From: DATEOR01 sp046733475
GTDB lineage: Bacteria > Actinomycetota > Thermoleophilia > Gaiellales > Gaiellaceae
NCBI GenBank assembly: GCA_046733475.1
Contig: JBKPPF010000045.1
Location: forward strand, 1 to 51,125
Reading direction: 5' to 3'
DNA length: 51,125 nt
The notes below the pieces were generated by a model. It was given only the letters and a program-made list of their open reading frames with translations, was not told where the DNA came from and searched no databases. The position numbers were made by a program, and so were the translations under genes. Shown here piece after piece: positions 10,530-17,517 of this stretch (positions are counted from its first letter, which is position 1; every line of letters begins with the position of its first letter).

Positions 10530-11385
10530 GCGCCTCCTCGAAGGCGGCGAGCTCGTCCTCAGGGATGGAGTACGTGTGCTCGTTGCCGGGGAACGCCCGC
10601 GAACGCACATCGGCGGCGTAGCGCTCGAGGGCGGTTCGCGTCTCGGCCGCGAGGTCGGCGTAGCGCTTCACGAACCGCGGTGCCTTGCCGTCGTAGAGCC
10701 CGAGCAGGTCGTGGAAGACGAGCACCTGGCCGTCGCAGCTGCGGCCCGAGCCGATGCCGATGGTGGGTACGGTGAGCGACTCGGTGATGTGGGCGGCCAC
10801 CTGAGCGGGAACCGCCTCGAGGACGATCGCGAAGCAGCCCGCAGCCTCGAGGGCCCGCGCATCCTGCAGGAGCGCTCGCGCCTTTTCCGCGGTGCGGCCC
10901 TGCGCGCGGAACCCGCCGAGCATCGTCGCGGACTGGGGGGTCAGACCGACGTGGCCCATGACGGGGATGCCGGCGCCGACGAGGGCGAGCGCGCGCGAGA
11001 GCGTCGGACCCGCACCTTCGAGCTTGACCGCGTCCGCACCCGCTTCCTTCACGAAACGGATGCCGTTCCGAACCGCCTCCTCGTCGGACACCTGGAAGGA
11101 GCCGAACGGCATGTCGGCCACGACGAGCGGGCGCTCCGCTCCGCGCGCAGCCGCGCGCGTCAGCATGAGCATCTCGTCCATCGTGGCCGGAACCGTCGAG
11201 TCGTTGCCGAGGACGGTCATCGCGGCCGAGTCGCCGACGAGGACGACTTCGATCCCGGCGGCGTCGGCGATCCGCCCGCTCGGGTAGTCGTAGGCCGTCA
11301 CCATCACGATCGGCTCTCCGCGGCTCTTCATGGCGCCGAGCTCGGTGAGCGGAAGCTTTCCGTCCGTTCGCGGGCGGCTGGTCAC
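10492..11385 (-). CDS. panB: 3-methyl-2-oxobutanoate hydroxymethyltransferase
   Basis: Makes ketopantoate from alpha-ketoisovalerate using 5,10-methylene-THF (first committed step to pantothenate and CoA). 297 residues. Conserved blocks: VMVTAYDYPSGRIADAAGIE, VLVGDSAAMTVLGND, ADMPFGSFQ, AVKLEGAG, MGHVGLTPQSA, VLEAVP, TIGIGSGRSCDGQVLVFHD and DLLGLYDG near the C-terminus. The aspartates that hold Mg2+ are in place. GTG 11385 overlaps the panC stop as GTGA, indicating translational coupling. The C-terminal tail (SGSRAESGTET) is a few residues longer than usual. Confidence 0.95.
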   Translation of the reverse strand: MTSRPRTDGKLPLTELGAMKSRGEPIVMVTAYDYPSGRIADAAGIEVVLVGDSAAMTVLGNDSTVPATMDEMLMLTRAAARGAERPLVVADMPFGSFQVSDEEAVRNGIRFVKEAGADAVKLEGAGPTLSRALALVGAGIPVMGHVGLTPQSATMLGGFRAQGRTAEKARALLQDARALEAAGCFAIVLEAVPAQVAAHITESLTVPTIGIGSGRSCDGQVLVFHDLLGLYDGKAPRFVKRYADLAAETRTALERYAADVRSRAFPGNEHTYSIPEDELAAFEEALSGSRAESGTET

Positions 11386-12182
11386 AGCGGATCTCCTTCC
11401 AGAACGACGTTGTCGATGAGGCGGGTACGTCCTGCTCGAGCGGCGGCGAGCAGGTAGACGCGGCTGTCGAGACGCGCGACCTCGACGTACTCGGGCTCCA
11501 CGCCCGGCTGCGAGGCGAGAACCGCCCTCGCCGCTTCGACGGGGTCGGCGCCGCGGCCCTGTGCCTCCTCGCCGGCGCGGAGGGCCTTCGGGAGAGCAGC
11601 GGCGGCCTCGCGCTCCTGGGCGGAGAGGTAGGAGTTGCGGGAGCTGACGGCGAGTCCGTCCTCTTCCCGCACGGTCGGGACGACCCGGATTTCGAGCTCG
11701 AGATCGAGGTCCGCGACGAGCCGCTCGACGACCGCCGCCTGCTGAGCGTCCTTCTGCCCGAAATAGGCGCGGTCGGGGCGCACGATGTTGAAGAGCTTCA
11801 CGCAGACGGTCGCGACCCCGCGGAAATGTCCGGGCCGCGCATCGCCCTCGAGGCCTGTGGAGAGACTCTCGACCTCGACCCACGTGCCGAAGCCATCGGG
11901 ATACATCTCGGTGGCCGTCGGAACGAAGAGGAAGTCGACGCCCGCCCCCTCGGCGACGGCGGCGTCCGCCTTCTCGTCGCGCGGGTAGCGCTCGAAGTCC
12001 TCCGCCTCCCCGAACTGGGCCGGGTTGACGAAGATCGAGGCCACCACCAGGTCGTTCTCGCGGCGCGCGGCATCGAAGAGCGCGATGTGCCCCGCGTGGA
12101 GGGCGCCCATCGTGGGTACGAGCCCGACGCCCTCCGGTGGAAGGTCCTCGCGAGCTTCGGCGATCGTGCGCAGCGTCCTCAC
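11382..12182 (-). CDS. panC: Pantoate--beta-alanine ligase
   Basis: Condenses pantoate with beta-alanine through a pantoyl-adenylate. 266 residues. The nucleotidyl-transferase HIGH-type motif is in VPTMGALHAGHIALF (residues about 26-40), followed by VASIFVNPAQFG, YPRD, FVPTATEMYP, KLFNIVRPDRAYFGQKDAQQ, the KMSKS-region equivalent SSRNSYLS and a C-terminal ARLDSRVYLLAAARAG. GTG 12182 is chosen: it overlaps the upstream stop as GTGA and the conserved protein begins there (VRTLRTIAEA). The open frame continues to 12296, but that part is not homologous. Confidence 0.95.
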   Translation of the reverse strand: MRTLRTIAEAREDLPPEGVGLVPTMGALHAGHIALFDAARRENDLVVASIFVNPAQFGEAEDFERYPRDEKADAAVAEGAGVDFLFVPTATEMYPDGFGTWVEVESLSTGLEGDARPGHFRGVATVCVKLFNIVRPDRAYFGQKDAQQAAVVERLVADLDLELEIRVVPTVREEDGLAVSSRNSYLSAQEREAAAALPKALRAGEEAQGRGADPVEAARAVLASQPGVEPEYVEVARLDSRVYLLAAARAGRTRLIDNVVLEGDPL

Positions 12183-12922
12183 GGCGTGTTCGCTCCGACG
12201 AGCGCCGCTTCCGTCTCGGCGAGCGCGCGGTACAGAGGCAGGAGCTGGGGTCTCCGCGCGGCGATCGCCTCGGCATGGCGTTCGACCGTCTCCCAATCGT
12301 CGCGGACGAGCGGGCCCGTGTGCTGGAACCCGTTCTCGATCGTCCTTCGCATCAGGGGCTCGAGCGCCTCGGGCGGGGCGCCCGCGGCGTCCATGAGCTC
12401 GCCGGCGACGTCGTGCAGCGTGACGAGAAATGCCGAGACGAAGCTCGCGGCCGCGTGGTAGAGCGGGCGCATCTCGTCATCCAGCTCGAAGGGCTTGAGC
12501 CCGAGCGTCCCGGCGAGCTCGGTGCCGGCGGCGAGCGCCTCGGCGCTCTCCCCGGACACCCCCGCCCACGCGCCGTCGAGCTGCTCGGGGCCGCGGTCGA
12601 GCGTGAAGGTCTGTAGCGGATGGAGACTGAAGCGACGCTCGTGCGAGGCGAGTGCCTCGAGCCTGCAGGCGCCGCTCGTGTGCGCGACCCAGGGACCCGG
12701 CGGGATCGCCACGGCGACCTCTGCGATGGCGCGGTCAGGCACGCAGAGAAGGACGAGCTCGGGATCGCCGCACTCGAGGTCGCGGCCCGTGACCTGGGTC
12801 GGAATCCGCTCGCCGAGGCGTGCGGCCATCGCCTTGCCGACGCGTCCAGCGCCGACGACACATGCTGATTCGAACACGGCTCCAGTTCCGTAGGGGATAC
12901 CGGGCACCAGAAGTCTAGCCAT
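12179..12922 (-). CDS. Rossmann-fold and DUF2520 domain protein, candidate ketopantoate reductase
   Basis: 247 residues. N-terminal NAD(P)-binding fold with VVGAGRVGKAMAARLG (about residues 22-37) and LLCVPDRAIAEVA. C-terminal all-helical DUF2520 domain with FSLHPLQTF, YHAAASFVSAFLV and PLMRRTIEN. The architecture is that of 6-phosphogluconate/ketopantoate-reductase-like dehydrogenases. It is the first gene of an operon with panC and panB and overlaps panC as GTGA, so reduction of ketopantoate to pantoate (the PanE step) is a natural inference, not a demonstrated function. A start further in (GTG, VFESACVVG) is also possible. Confidence 0.8.
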   Translation of the reverse strand: MARLLVPGIPYGTGAVFESACVVGAGRVGKAMAARLGERIPTQVTGRDLECGDPELVLLCVPDRAIAEVAVAIPPGPWVAHTSGACRLEALASHERRFSLHPLQTFTLDRGPEQLDGAWAGVSGESAEALAAGTELAGTLGLKPFELDDEMRPLYHAAASFVSAFLVTLHDVAGELMDAAGAPPEALEPLMRRTIENGFQHTGPLVRDDWETVERHAEAIAARRPQLLPLYRALAETEAALVGANTP

Positions 12923-13024
12923 TGCCGAAAGGCAAACGGCCCTCCTAAGATGCCGCGTGACGCAGGCGTCCGAAGGGGGTTCTCGATCGAGGGGGACGAA
13001 CCGAGGGAGACGAGCGAGGCGCGG

Positions 13025-13651
13025 GTGACGCGCGAGCCCACCGACGACGACATCGGGCTCGTTGCGGAGCAGATGCGCGGCGGGACCGACCAGGAGACGA
13101 TCGCGGCCATGCTCGAAGACCGGGGGCTCGACCGCGTGCAGGCACGGGGCTTCGTCGACACCGTCTACCCCCAGCTCGCCCGCGTCGCCGAGGAAGAGCG
13201 TTACACCGGCTCGGCGCTCGGTCCGGGGATCGCGGGCGGCCTCGCCGCCGCCGTCGTCGGAGGCTTTCTCTGGGGCCTGATCGTGATCTTGAGCGAGTAC
13301 GAGATCGGCATCGCCGCGTGGGGCATCGGGTTCCTCGCCGGCTTCGGAGTCGTCCGTTTCGCCGGTGGAGCGAAGGGCACGCCACTCCAGGTCGTCGCCG
13401 TGGTCTCGAGCCTGCTCGGGATCGTCATCGGCAAGTACATCTCGTACGCCTATTTCTTCAAGCAGGCGGTGTCGGACCGCTTCGACGTCGACATCTCCTA
13501 CTTCGACTCGGAGATCCTCCGTGCCTTTCGCGAGAACCTCGGCGACGTCTTCGGGGGCTTCGACCTGATCTGGGCCGGCCTGGCCGTCGTCACCGCGTGG
13601 AAGCTGACCCGCCCCTCTGGGTTCACGTCACGGGGTAGGCTTGGGGTGTGA
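13025..13651 (+). CDS. Hypothetical multi-pass membrane protein
   Basis: About 208 residues from GTG 13025 (the frame is open to ATG 12950). The N-terminal 60 residues are soluble and helical (DDDIGLVAEQMRGGTDQETI, then a helix ending RVAEEERYTG). Four hydrophobic segments follow: GIAGGLAAAVVGGFLWGLIV, IAAWGIGFLAGFGVVRFAG, LQVVAVVSSLLGIVIGKYIS and FDLIWAGLAVVTAWKL. No family name is certain; such proteins are common in Thermoleophilia-type genomes. GTG 13025 is preferred because a TAAGAT box at 12946 overlaps the upstream ATG, and a GAGG lies upstream of the GTG. The stop overlaps the msrB start as GTGA. Confidence 0.6.
   Translation: MTREPTDDDIGLVAEQMRGGTDQETIAAMLEDRGLDRVQARGFVDTVYPQLARVAEEERYTGSALGPGIAGGLAAAVVGGFLWGLIVILSEYEIGIAAWGIGFLAGFGVVRFAGGAKGTPLQVVAVVSSLLGIVIGKYISYAYFFKQAVSDRFDVDISYFDSEILRAFRENLGDVFGGFDLIWAGLAVVTAWKLTRPSGFTSRGRLGV
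13636..13641 (+). promoter_or_regulatory. -10 box (TAGGCT) of msrB
   Basis: TAGGCT within the end of the preceding gene, 6 bases before the GTG at 13648. It would give msrB its own leaderless transcript. Confidence 0.35.
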
Positions 13652-14052
13652 GCGAGAAGGTCGAGAAGACCGATCAGGAGTGGAAGGCCGAGCTGACTCC
13701 CGAGCAGTACGGCGTGCTGCGCGAGAAGGGGACGGAGCGCGCCTTCACGGGCCGGTACCACGCGACCAAGGACCCGGGCACCTACCGCTGTGCCGGCTGC
13801 GGCGCGGAGCTCTTTTCCTCGGAGACGAAGTACGAGTCCGGCACCGGGTGGCCGAGCTTCTGGGAGCCGGCGAGCGACGGCGCGGTCGAGACCGAGCGCG
13901 ACTGGGGCCTCCTCGGAATGCGCACCGAGGTGCACTGCACCTCGTGCGGCGGCCACCTCGGGCACGTCTTTCCGGACGGCCCGCACCCGACCGGCCTTCG
14001 CTTCTGCATCAACTCCTGCGCGCTCGACCTCGAGCCCGACGAGCGCTCCTAG
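13648..14052 (+). CDS. msrB: Peptide-methionine (R)-S-oxide reductase
   Basis: Repairs the R-epimer of oxidised methionine in proteins. 134 residues, a single domain. Zinc-binding pairs C48/C51 (CAGC) and C96/C99 (CTSC), conserved GTGWPSFW (about 65-72), GHLGHVFPDGPHPTGLRFC and catalytic C119 in FCINS. A second, resolving cysteine may be C123. Start GTG 13648 overlaps the upstream gene by 4 bases. There is no signal peptide, so it is cytoplasmic. Confidence 0.96.
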   Translation: MSEKVEKTDQEWKAELTPEQYGVLREKGTERAFTGRYHATKDPGTYRCAGCGAELFSSETKYESGTGWPSFWEPASDGAVETERDWGLLGMRTEVHCTSCGGHLGHVFPDGPHPTGLRFCINSCALDLEPDERS

Positions 14053-14107
14053 CTTCTCCCGCAGTCGTTTGCAGACTGTCCGGGAAGCTGCCTAGACTGC
14101 CTCGGCA

Positions 14108-14323
14108 ATGCCGATCTACGAGTTCGTGTGCATGTCGTGCGAGAGCCACTTCGAGGAGCTCTTGCGGCTGGACGACGGCGACCCCGACTGCCCGGACTGC
14201 GGGTCACCGAAGACGCGCCGCCAGCTTTCCGTGTTCGCGGCTCACGGCACCCCCGGGCAACCGAGCTTCGGCGGATCCTCCGGAGGCGGATGCTGCGGCG
14301 GGGGCTGTGGCTGCGGATCCTGA
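14108..14323 (+). CDS. FmdB family zinc ribbon protein
   Basis: 71 residues opening with the FmdB signature MPIYEFVCMSC, the second cysteine pair CPDC (about residues 34-37), and a low-complexity tail rich in Gly and Cys (GGGCCGGGCGCGS). The family (putative regulatory protein FmdB/CxxC_CXXC_SSSS) has no settled function. A TAGACT box ends 9 bases before the ATG. The 3' end overlaps the next gene if that gene starts at GTG 14307. Confidence 0.88.
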   Translation: MPIYEFVCMSCESHFEELLRLDDGDPDCPDCGSPKTRRQLSVFAAHGTPGQPSFGGSSGGGCCGGGCGCGS

Positions 14324-14984
14324 CGCACTGAGCCGCCGCTCCGAGCTCGCGGCCTACGCGACGGAAACGTCGGCCTGCACGCGCTGCCGGCTCTCTTCGG
14401 GGCGGACGCAGGTCGTCTTCGGCGTCGGCGATCCAGCCGCCGACCTCATGTTCGTGGGCGAGGCGCCCGGCTTTCACGAGGACAAGCAGGGCTATCCGTT
14501 CGTCGGGCAGGCCGGGAAGCTCCTCGACAAGCTGCTCGCCGGAATCGGTCTCACGCGCGAGAACGTCTACATCGCCAACGTGATCAAGTGTCGCCCCCCC
14601 GGCAATCGCGACCCGCAACCTGACGAGATCGAGGCCTGCGAGCGCCACCTCTTCAAGCAGATCGAGCTCATCGAGCCGAAGCTGATCGCCACGCTCGGCA
14701 ACTTCGCCACGAAGCTCCTCTCGGGGAAGCCCCACGGCATCACGCGGGTGCACGGCCATCCGCAGGAGACCACGCTCGGCGGGAGGGCCGTCACGCTCTA
14801 CCCGATCTACCACCCGGCGGCCGCTCTCTACACCCCGGCGATGTTGCGGACGCTTGAGGACGACTTCCGTCGCATTCCCGGCTTGCTCACGGAGCGGTCG
14901 GGCGCCCCGGCCCGGGTGATCCAGTTCCCGGTCGCCTCTCAGGCAGTCCCGCCTGCGCCGACCGAGCAGCTCGGCCTCTTCTAG
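14307..14984 (+). CDS. Type-4 (4Fe-4S) uracil-DNA glycosylase
   Basis: Removes uracil from DNA (base excision repair of deaminated cytosine). About 225 residues. Iron-sulfur ligands: C24 and C27 (SACTRCRL), a third in IKCRPPGNRDP and a fourth in EACERHLF. Active-site motif 1 is GEAPGFHEDKQGYPFVG; motif 2 is in the HPAAALY region (YPIYHPAAALY), and GKPHGITRVHG is also conserved. A family-4 UDG such as actinobacterial UdgA/UdgB relatives is the best match. GTG 14307 is an estimate, since no other in-frame start lies near the first conserved residue. Confidence 0.92.
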   Translation: MAADPDALSRRSELAAYATETSACTRCRLSSGRTQVVFGVGDPAADLMFVGEAPGFHEDKQGYPFVGQAGKLLDKLLAGIGLTRENVYIANVIKCRPPGNRDPQPDEIEACERHLFKQIELIEPKLIATLGNFATKLLSGKPHGITRVHGHPQETTLGGRAVTLYPIYHPAAALYTPAMLRTLEDDFRRIPGLLTERSGAPARVIQFPVASQAVPPAPTEQLGLF

Positions 14985-15027
14985 CCCCGGGGCCTGATCG
15001 TCGACGACGACTCGCCCGCGCGGCCAC

Positions 15028-15033
15028 TACGCT
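15028..15033 (+). promoter_or_regulatory. -10 box (TACGCT) of the tsaE operon
   Basis: TACGCT ends 6 bases before the GTG of tsaE (15040); leaderless spacing. Confidence 0.45.
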
Positions 15034-15039
15034 GCGCCC

Positions 15040-15501
15040 GTGACCGAGCTCGAGTCGGACTCGCCCGATGAGACCGAGCGCCTCGCGGGGCGGCTGGCCG
15101 CCGAGCTCGTTCCGGGCGACATCGTCCTCGTCCAGGGGGAGCTCGGCTCCGGCAAGACGACCTTCGTCCGCGGGGCCGCGCGCGCGCTCGGCGTCGAAGG
15201 GCCGGTGACCAGCCCGACGTACACGATCGGGCACCGGTACAGGGGGAGCGTTGATGTCTCGCACCTCGACCTCTATCGGTTCGAGGGTATGTCCCACGCG
15301 GAGTGGGGAGACCTGGAGGAGTACTTCGAGGGCGCCGTCGTCTTCGTCGAGTGGCCCCAGGCCGGAGCCGGGTTCCTGCCGGCCGAAAAGGCACGCGTGA
15401 GTTTGCAGCACGCGGGGGAGACGCGTAGACTGATCGTGCTGGAAAGCGACGAAAAATCCCTGGAAAATAGCGTTTTTACAGGTGCTGATCCTCGCGTTTG
15501 A
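15040..15501 (+). CDS. tsaE: tRNA t6A biosynthesis ATPase TsaE
   Basis: P-loop ATPase that resets the TsaB-TsaD complex during threonylcarbamoyl-adenosine (t6A37) synthesis. 153 residues. Walker A is GELGSGKTTFVRG (about 33-45); SPTYTIGHRY (switch region) and HLDLYRFEG follow, with FVEWPQ near the C-terminal Walker B-like strand. First gene of a four-gene t6A/rimI cluster. The 3' end overlaps tsaB by 20 bases. Confidence 0.93.
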   Translation: MTELESDSPDETERLAGRLAAELVPGDIVLVQGELGSGKTTFVRGAARALGVEGPVTSPTYTIGHRYRGSVDVSHLDLYRFEGMSHAEWGDLEEYFEGAVVFVEWPQAGAGFLPAEKARVSLQHAGETRRLIVLESDEKSLENSVFTGADPRV

Positions 15502-16081
15502 CACCGCCACGGACGTGGCGACGAGCGCTCTTGTACGGGACGGGAAGATCGTCGGCGAGCGCGCGTCCAAGCCTGTACGGGTCCTGGAGGACGCGCAGGC
15601 CCTCATCGCCGAGGCCGGGCTCGAGCCGGCCGCCGTGGACGCGATCGCGGTCGGCACCGGGCCGGGGAGCTACACCGGCCTTCGCATCGGGCTCGTCACT
15701 GCACGGGCACTCTCGCTCTCGCTCGGCGCACCCGTCGCCGGTGTCTCCACGCTGGACGCACTCGCCGCGGGCGCCGCCGGCGCCGTTCCGGTGATCGACG
15801 GTCGGCGAAGTGAGGTTTTCACGCTGGAGAGCGGAGCGCCGGTCGTCAAGAGGCCGGAGGCGTTGGTCGTCGAGGCGGGCCGAACCTACCTGGGCGACGG
15901 CGCGGTGCTTCACCGCGCCGCGCTCGAGGCACGCGGGGCCGAGATTCCCGTGGACGACGACCCGCGCCACATTCCCTGGGCGCGGCACACCGCCGCTCTC
16001 GCTCGAGACTTCGGGCCTGCGGAGGCCGCCGAGCCGATCTACCTCCGCGTGCCGGACGCCGAGAAAGCGCTCGAACGCTGA
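15482..16081 (+). CDS. tsaB: tRNA t6A biosynthesis protein TsaB
   Basis: Non-catalytic ASKHA-fold partner that dimerises with TsaD. 199 residues starting LILAFDTATDVATSALV, with the conserved block VGTGPGSYTGLRIGLVTARA (about 58-77) and VIDGRRSEVFT. GTG 15482 lies inside the tsaE 3' end. A TAGCGT box at 15468, 8 bases upstream, could provide an internal promoter. The stop shares one base with the rimI ATG (TGATG), a re-initiation arrangement. Confidence 0.93.
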   Translation: MLILAFDTATDVATSALVRDGKIVGERASKPVRVLEDAQALIAEAGLEPAAVDAIAVGTGPGSYTGLRIGLVTARALSLSLGAPVAGVSTLDALAAGAAGAVPVIDGRRSEVFTLESGAPVVKRPEALVVEAGRTYLGDGAVLHRAALEARGAEIPVDDDPRHIPWARHTAALARDFGPAEAAEPIYLRVPDAEKALER

Positions 16082-16548
16082 TGGAGATCCGCCGGCTCAG
16101 CATTCCGGATCTCGAGCCCATCGTCGAGATCGAGAACGCGGTCTATCCGACGCCCTGGTCGCGATCGATGTTCGCCGGCGAGCTCGCCAAGCCGTCCTCT
16201 GTATCGCTGGGTGCGTTCGACGAGGAAGCCGGCGGGCTGGTCGCGTACCTGATCGTCTCCCGCTACGTGGACGCGTGGCACATCATGAACGTCGCGGTCC
16301 ACCCGGGCTACCGCCGCCAAGGAGTCGCGAGCCGTCTCCTCGACGAGCTGTTCGAGCTCACGGCGGGCGATCCTCGCCGCGGGTACACACTCGAAGTGCG
16401 CGTCTCGAACACGACTGCGATCGCTCTCTACGAGCGCTTCGGCTTCGAGCCGAGCGGGATCCGCCGCGGGTACTACACGGACAACCGTGAAGATGCACTG
16501 ATCATGTGGAAGGACCCGCTCCGCCAGGTCGCCGCCCGCGAGGGCTAG
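16081..16548 (+). CDS. rimI: Ribosomal protein S18-alanine N-acetyltransferase (RimI family)
   Basis: GNAT acetyltransferase that acetylates protein N-termini (S18 in E. coli). 155 residues with the acetyl-CoA loop VHPGYRRQGVASRLLDEL (about 78-95), LEVRVSNTTAIALYERFGF and GIRRGYYTDNREDALIMW, which is diagnostic of RimI. The TGATG overlap with tsaB and immediate abutment with tsaD are a classic actinobacterial and firmicute order. Confidence 0.92.
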   Translation: MEIRRLSIPDLEPIVEIENAVYPTPWSRSMFAGELAKPSSVSLGAFDEEAGGLVAYLIVSRYVDAWHIMNVAVHPGYRRQGVASRLLDELFELTAGDPRRGYTLEVRVSNTTAIALYERFGFEPSGIRRGYYTDNREDALIMWKDPLRQVAAREG

Positions 16549-17517
16549 ATGGTCCTCCTCGGGGTCGAAACGTCCTGTGACGAGACCGCGGCGGCCATCA
16601 TCACGGACGAAGGGCGCATTCTCGCGAATGTCGTCTCCTCCCAGGCGGATCTCCACGCGCGCTTCGGCGGCGTCGTCCCCGAGGTCGCCTCGCGCCGGCA
16701 TCTCGAGCTCGTCGCGCCTGTGGTCGAAGAGGCCCTCGTCCAGGCGGGCACGCCGCTCGACGGGATCGACGCAGTCGCGGTCACACGCGGGCCGGGCCTC
16801 ATCGGCGCGCTCCTCGTCGGCATCTCGGCAGCGAAGGCGATTGCCTGGTCGCGGCGGCTTCCGCTCATCCCCGTCGACCATCTCCACGGTCATGTCTCCT
16901 CGCTCTACCTCCAGCCCCAGGACGAGCACCCGCCGTTCCTCTGCCTGCTCGCGAGCGGCGGCCACACGCTGCTGCTCGACGTGCGCGACCGGGCGGGCTT
17001 CAGGGTTCTCGGGACGACGCTCGACGATGCGGCGGGTGAGGCCTTCGACAAGGGCGCGCGGCTCCTCGGGCTCGGCTACCCGGGTGGAGCCGCGATCGAC
17101 CGGCTCGCCCACGAGGGCGATCCGAAGGCCTACCGCTTCCCCGTTGCCCGCGTTCCCGGCCTGGACTTCTCCTTCTCAGGCCTGAAGACCGCGTTGCTCT
17201 ACGCAGTGCGCGACCTGGGCGCGGGAGAGCTCGAGACGCGCCGCGCGGATCTCGCTGCGAGCTACCAGCGCGCGATCGTGCGCGCCCTCGTCGAGCGCAC
17301 GACCCAGGCCGCAGAGCAAGAGGGGCATTCCCGCGTCGCGGTCGTCGGCGGCGTCGCCGCGAACTCGGAGCTTCGCGCGGCCTTTCCGGATGGCGCGCTC
17401 GCGCCTTTCTCGCTCTGCACCGACAACGCGGCGATGATCGCCTCGGCGGCCAGGTATGCAACGGCCGTCCCCTTTCCGGAGTATCTTGCGCTCGATGCCT
17501 ACGCGACGGCGGCCTGA
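16549..17517 (+). CDS. tsaD: tRNA N6-adenosine threonylcarbamoyltransferase
   Basis: Catalytic subunit of t6A37 formation. 322 residues (slightly short but complete): GVETSCDETAAAI at the N-terminus, metal-binding HxxxH region DHLHGHV (about 106-112), SRRHLELV, LASGGHT, DDAAGEAFDKGARLLGLGYPGG and the C-terminal GGVAANSELR plus the second metal aspartate in LCTDNAAMIA. The ATG follows the rimI stop directly. The end overlaps the start region of the subtilase. Confidence 0.95.
   Translation: MVLLGVETSCDETAAAIITDEGRILANVVSSQADLHARFGGVVPEVASRRHLELVAPVVEEALVQAGTPLDGIDAVAVTRGPGLIGALLVGISAAKAIAWSRRLPLIPVDHLHGHVSSLYLQPQDEHPPFLCLLASGGHTLLLDVRDRAGFRVLGTTLDDAAGEAFDKGARLLGLGYPGGAAIDRLAHEGDPKAYRFPVARVPGLDFSFSGLKTALLYAVRDLGAGELETRRADLAASYQRAIVRALVERTTQAAEQEGHSRVAVVGGVAANSELRAAFPDGALAPFSLCTDNAAMIASAARYATAVPFPEYLALDAYATAA
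17482..17487 (+). promoter_or_regulatory. -10 box (TATCTT) of the subtilase gene
   Basis: TATCTT lies inside tsaD, 7 bases before ATG 17495. Its spacing matches the other leaderless starts and supports ATG 17495 over ATG 17456. Confidence 0.4.
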
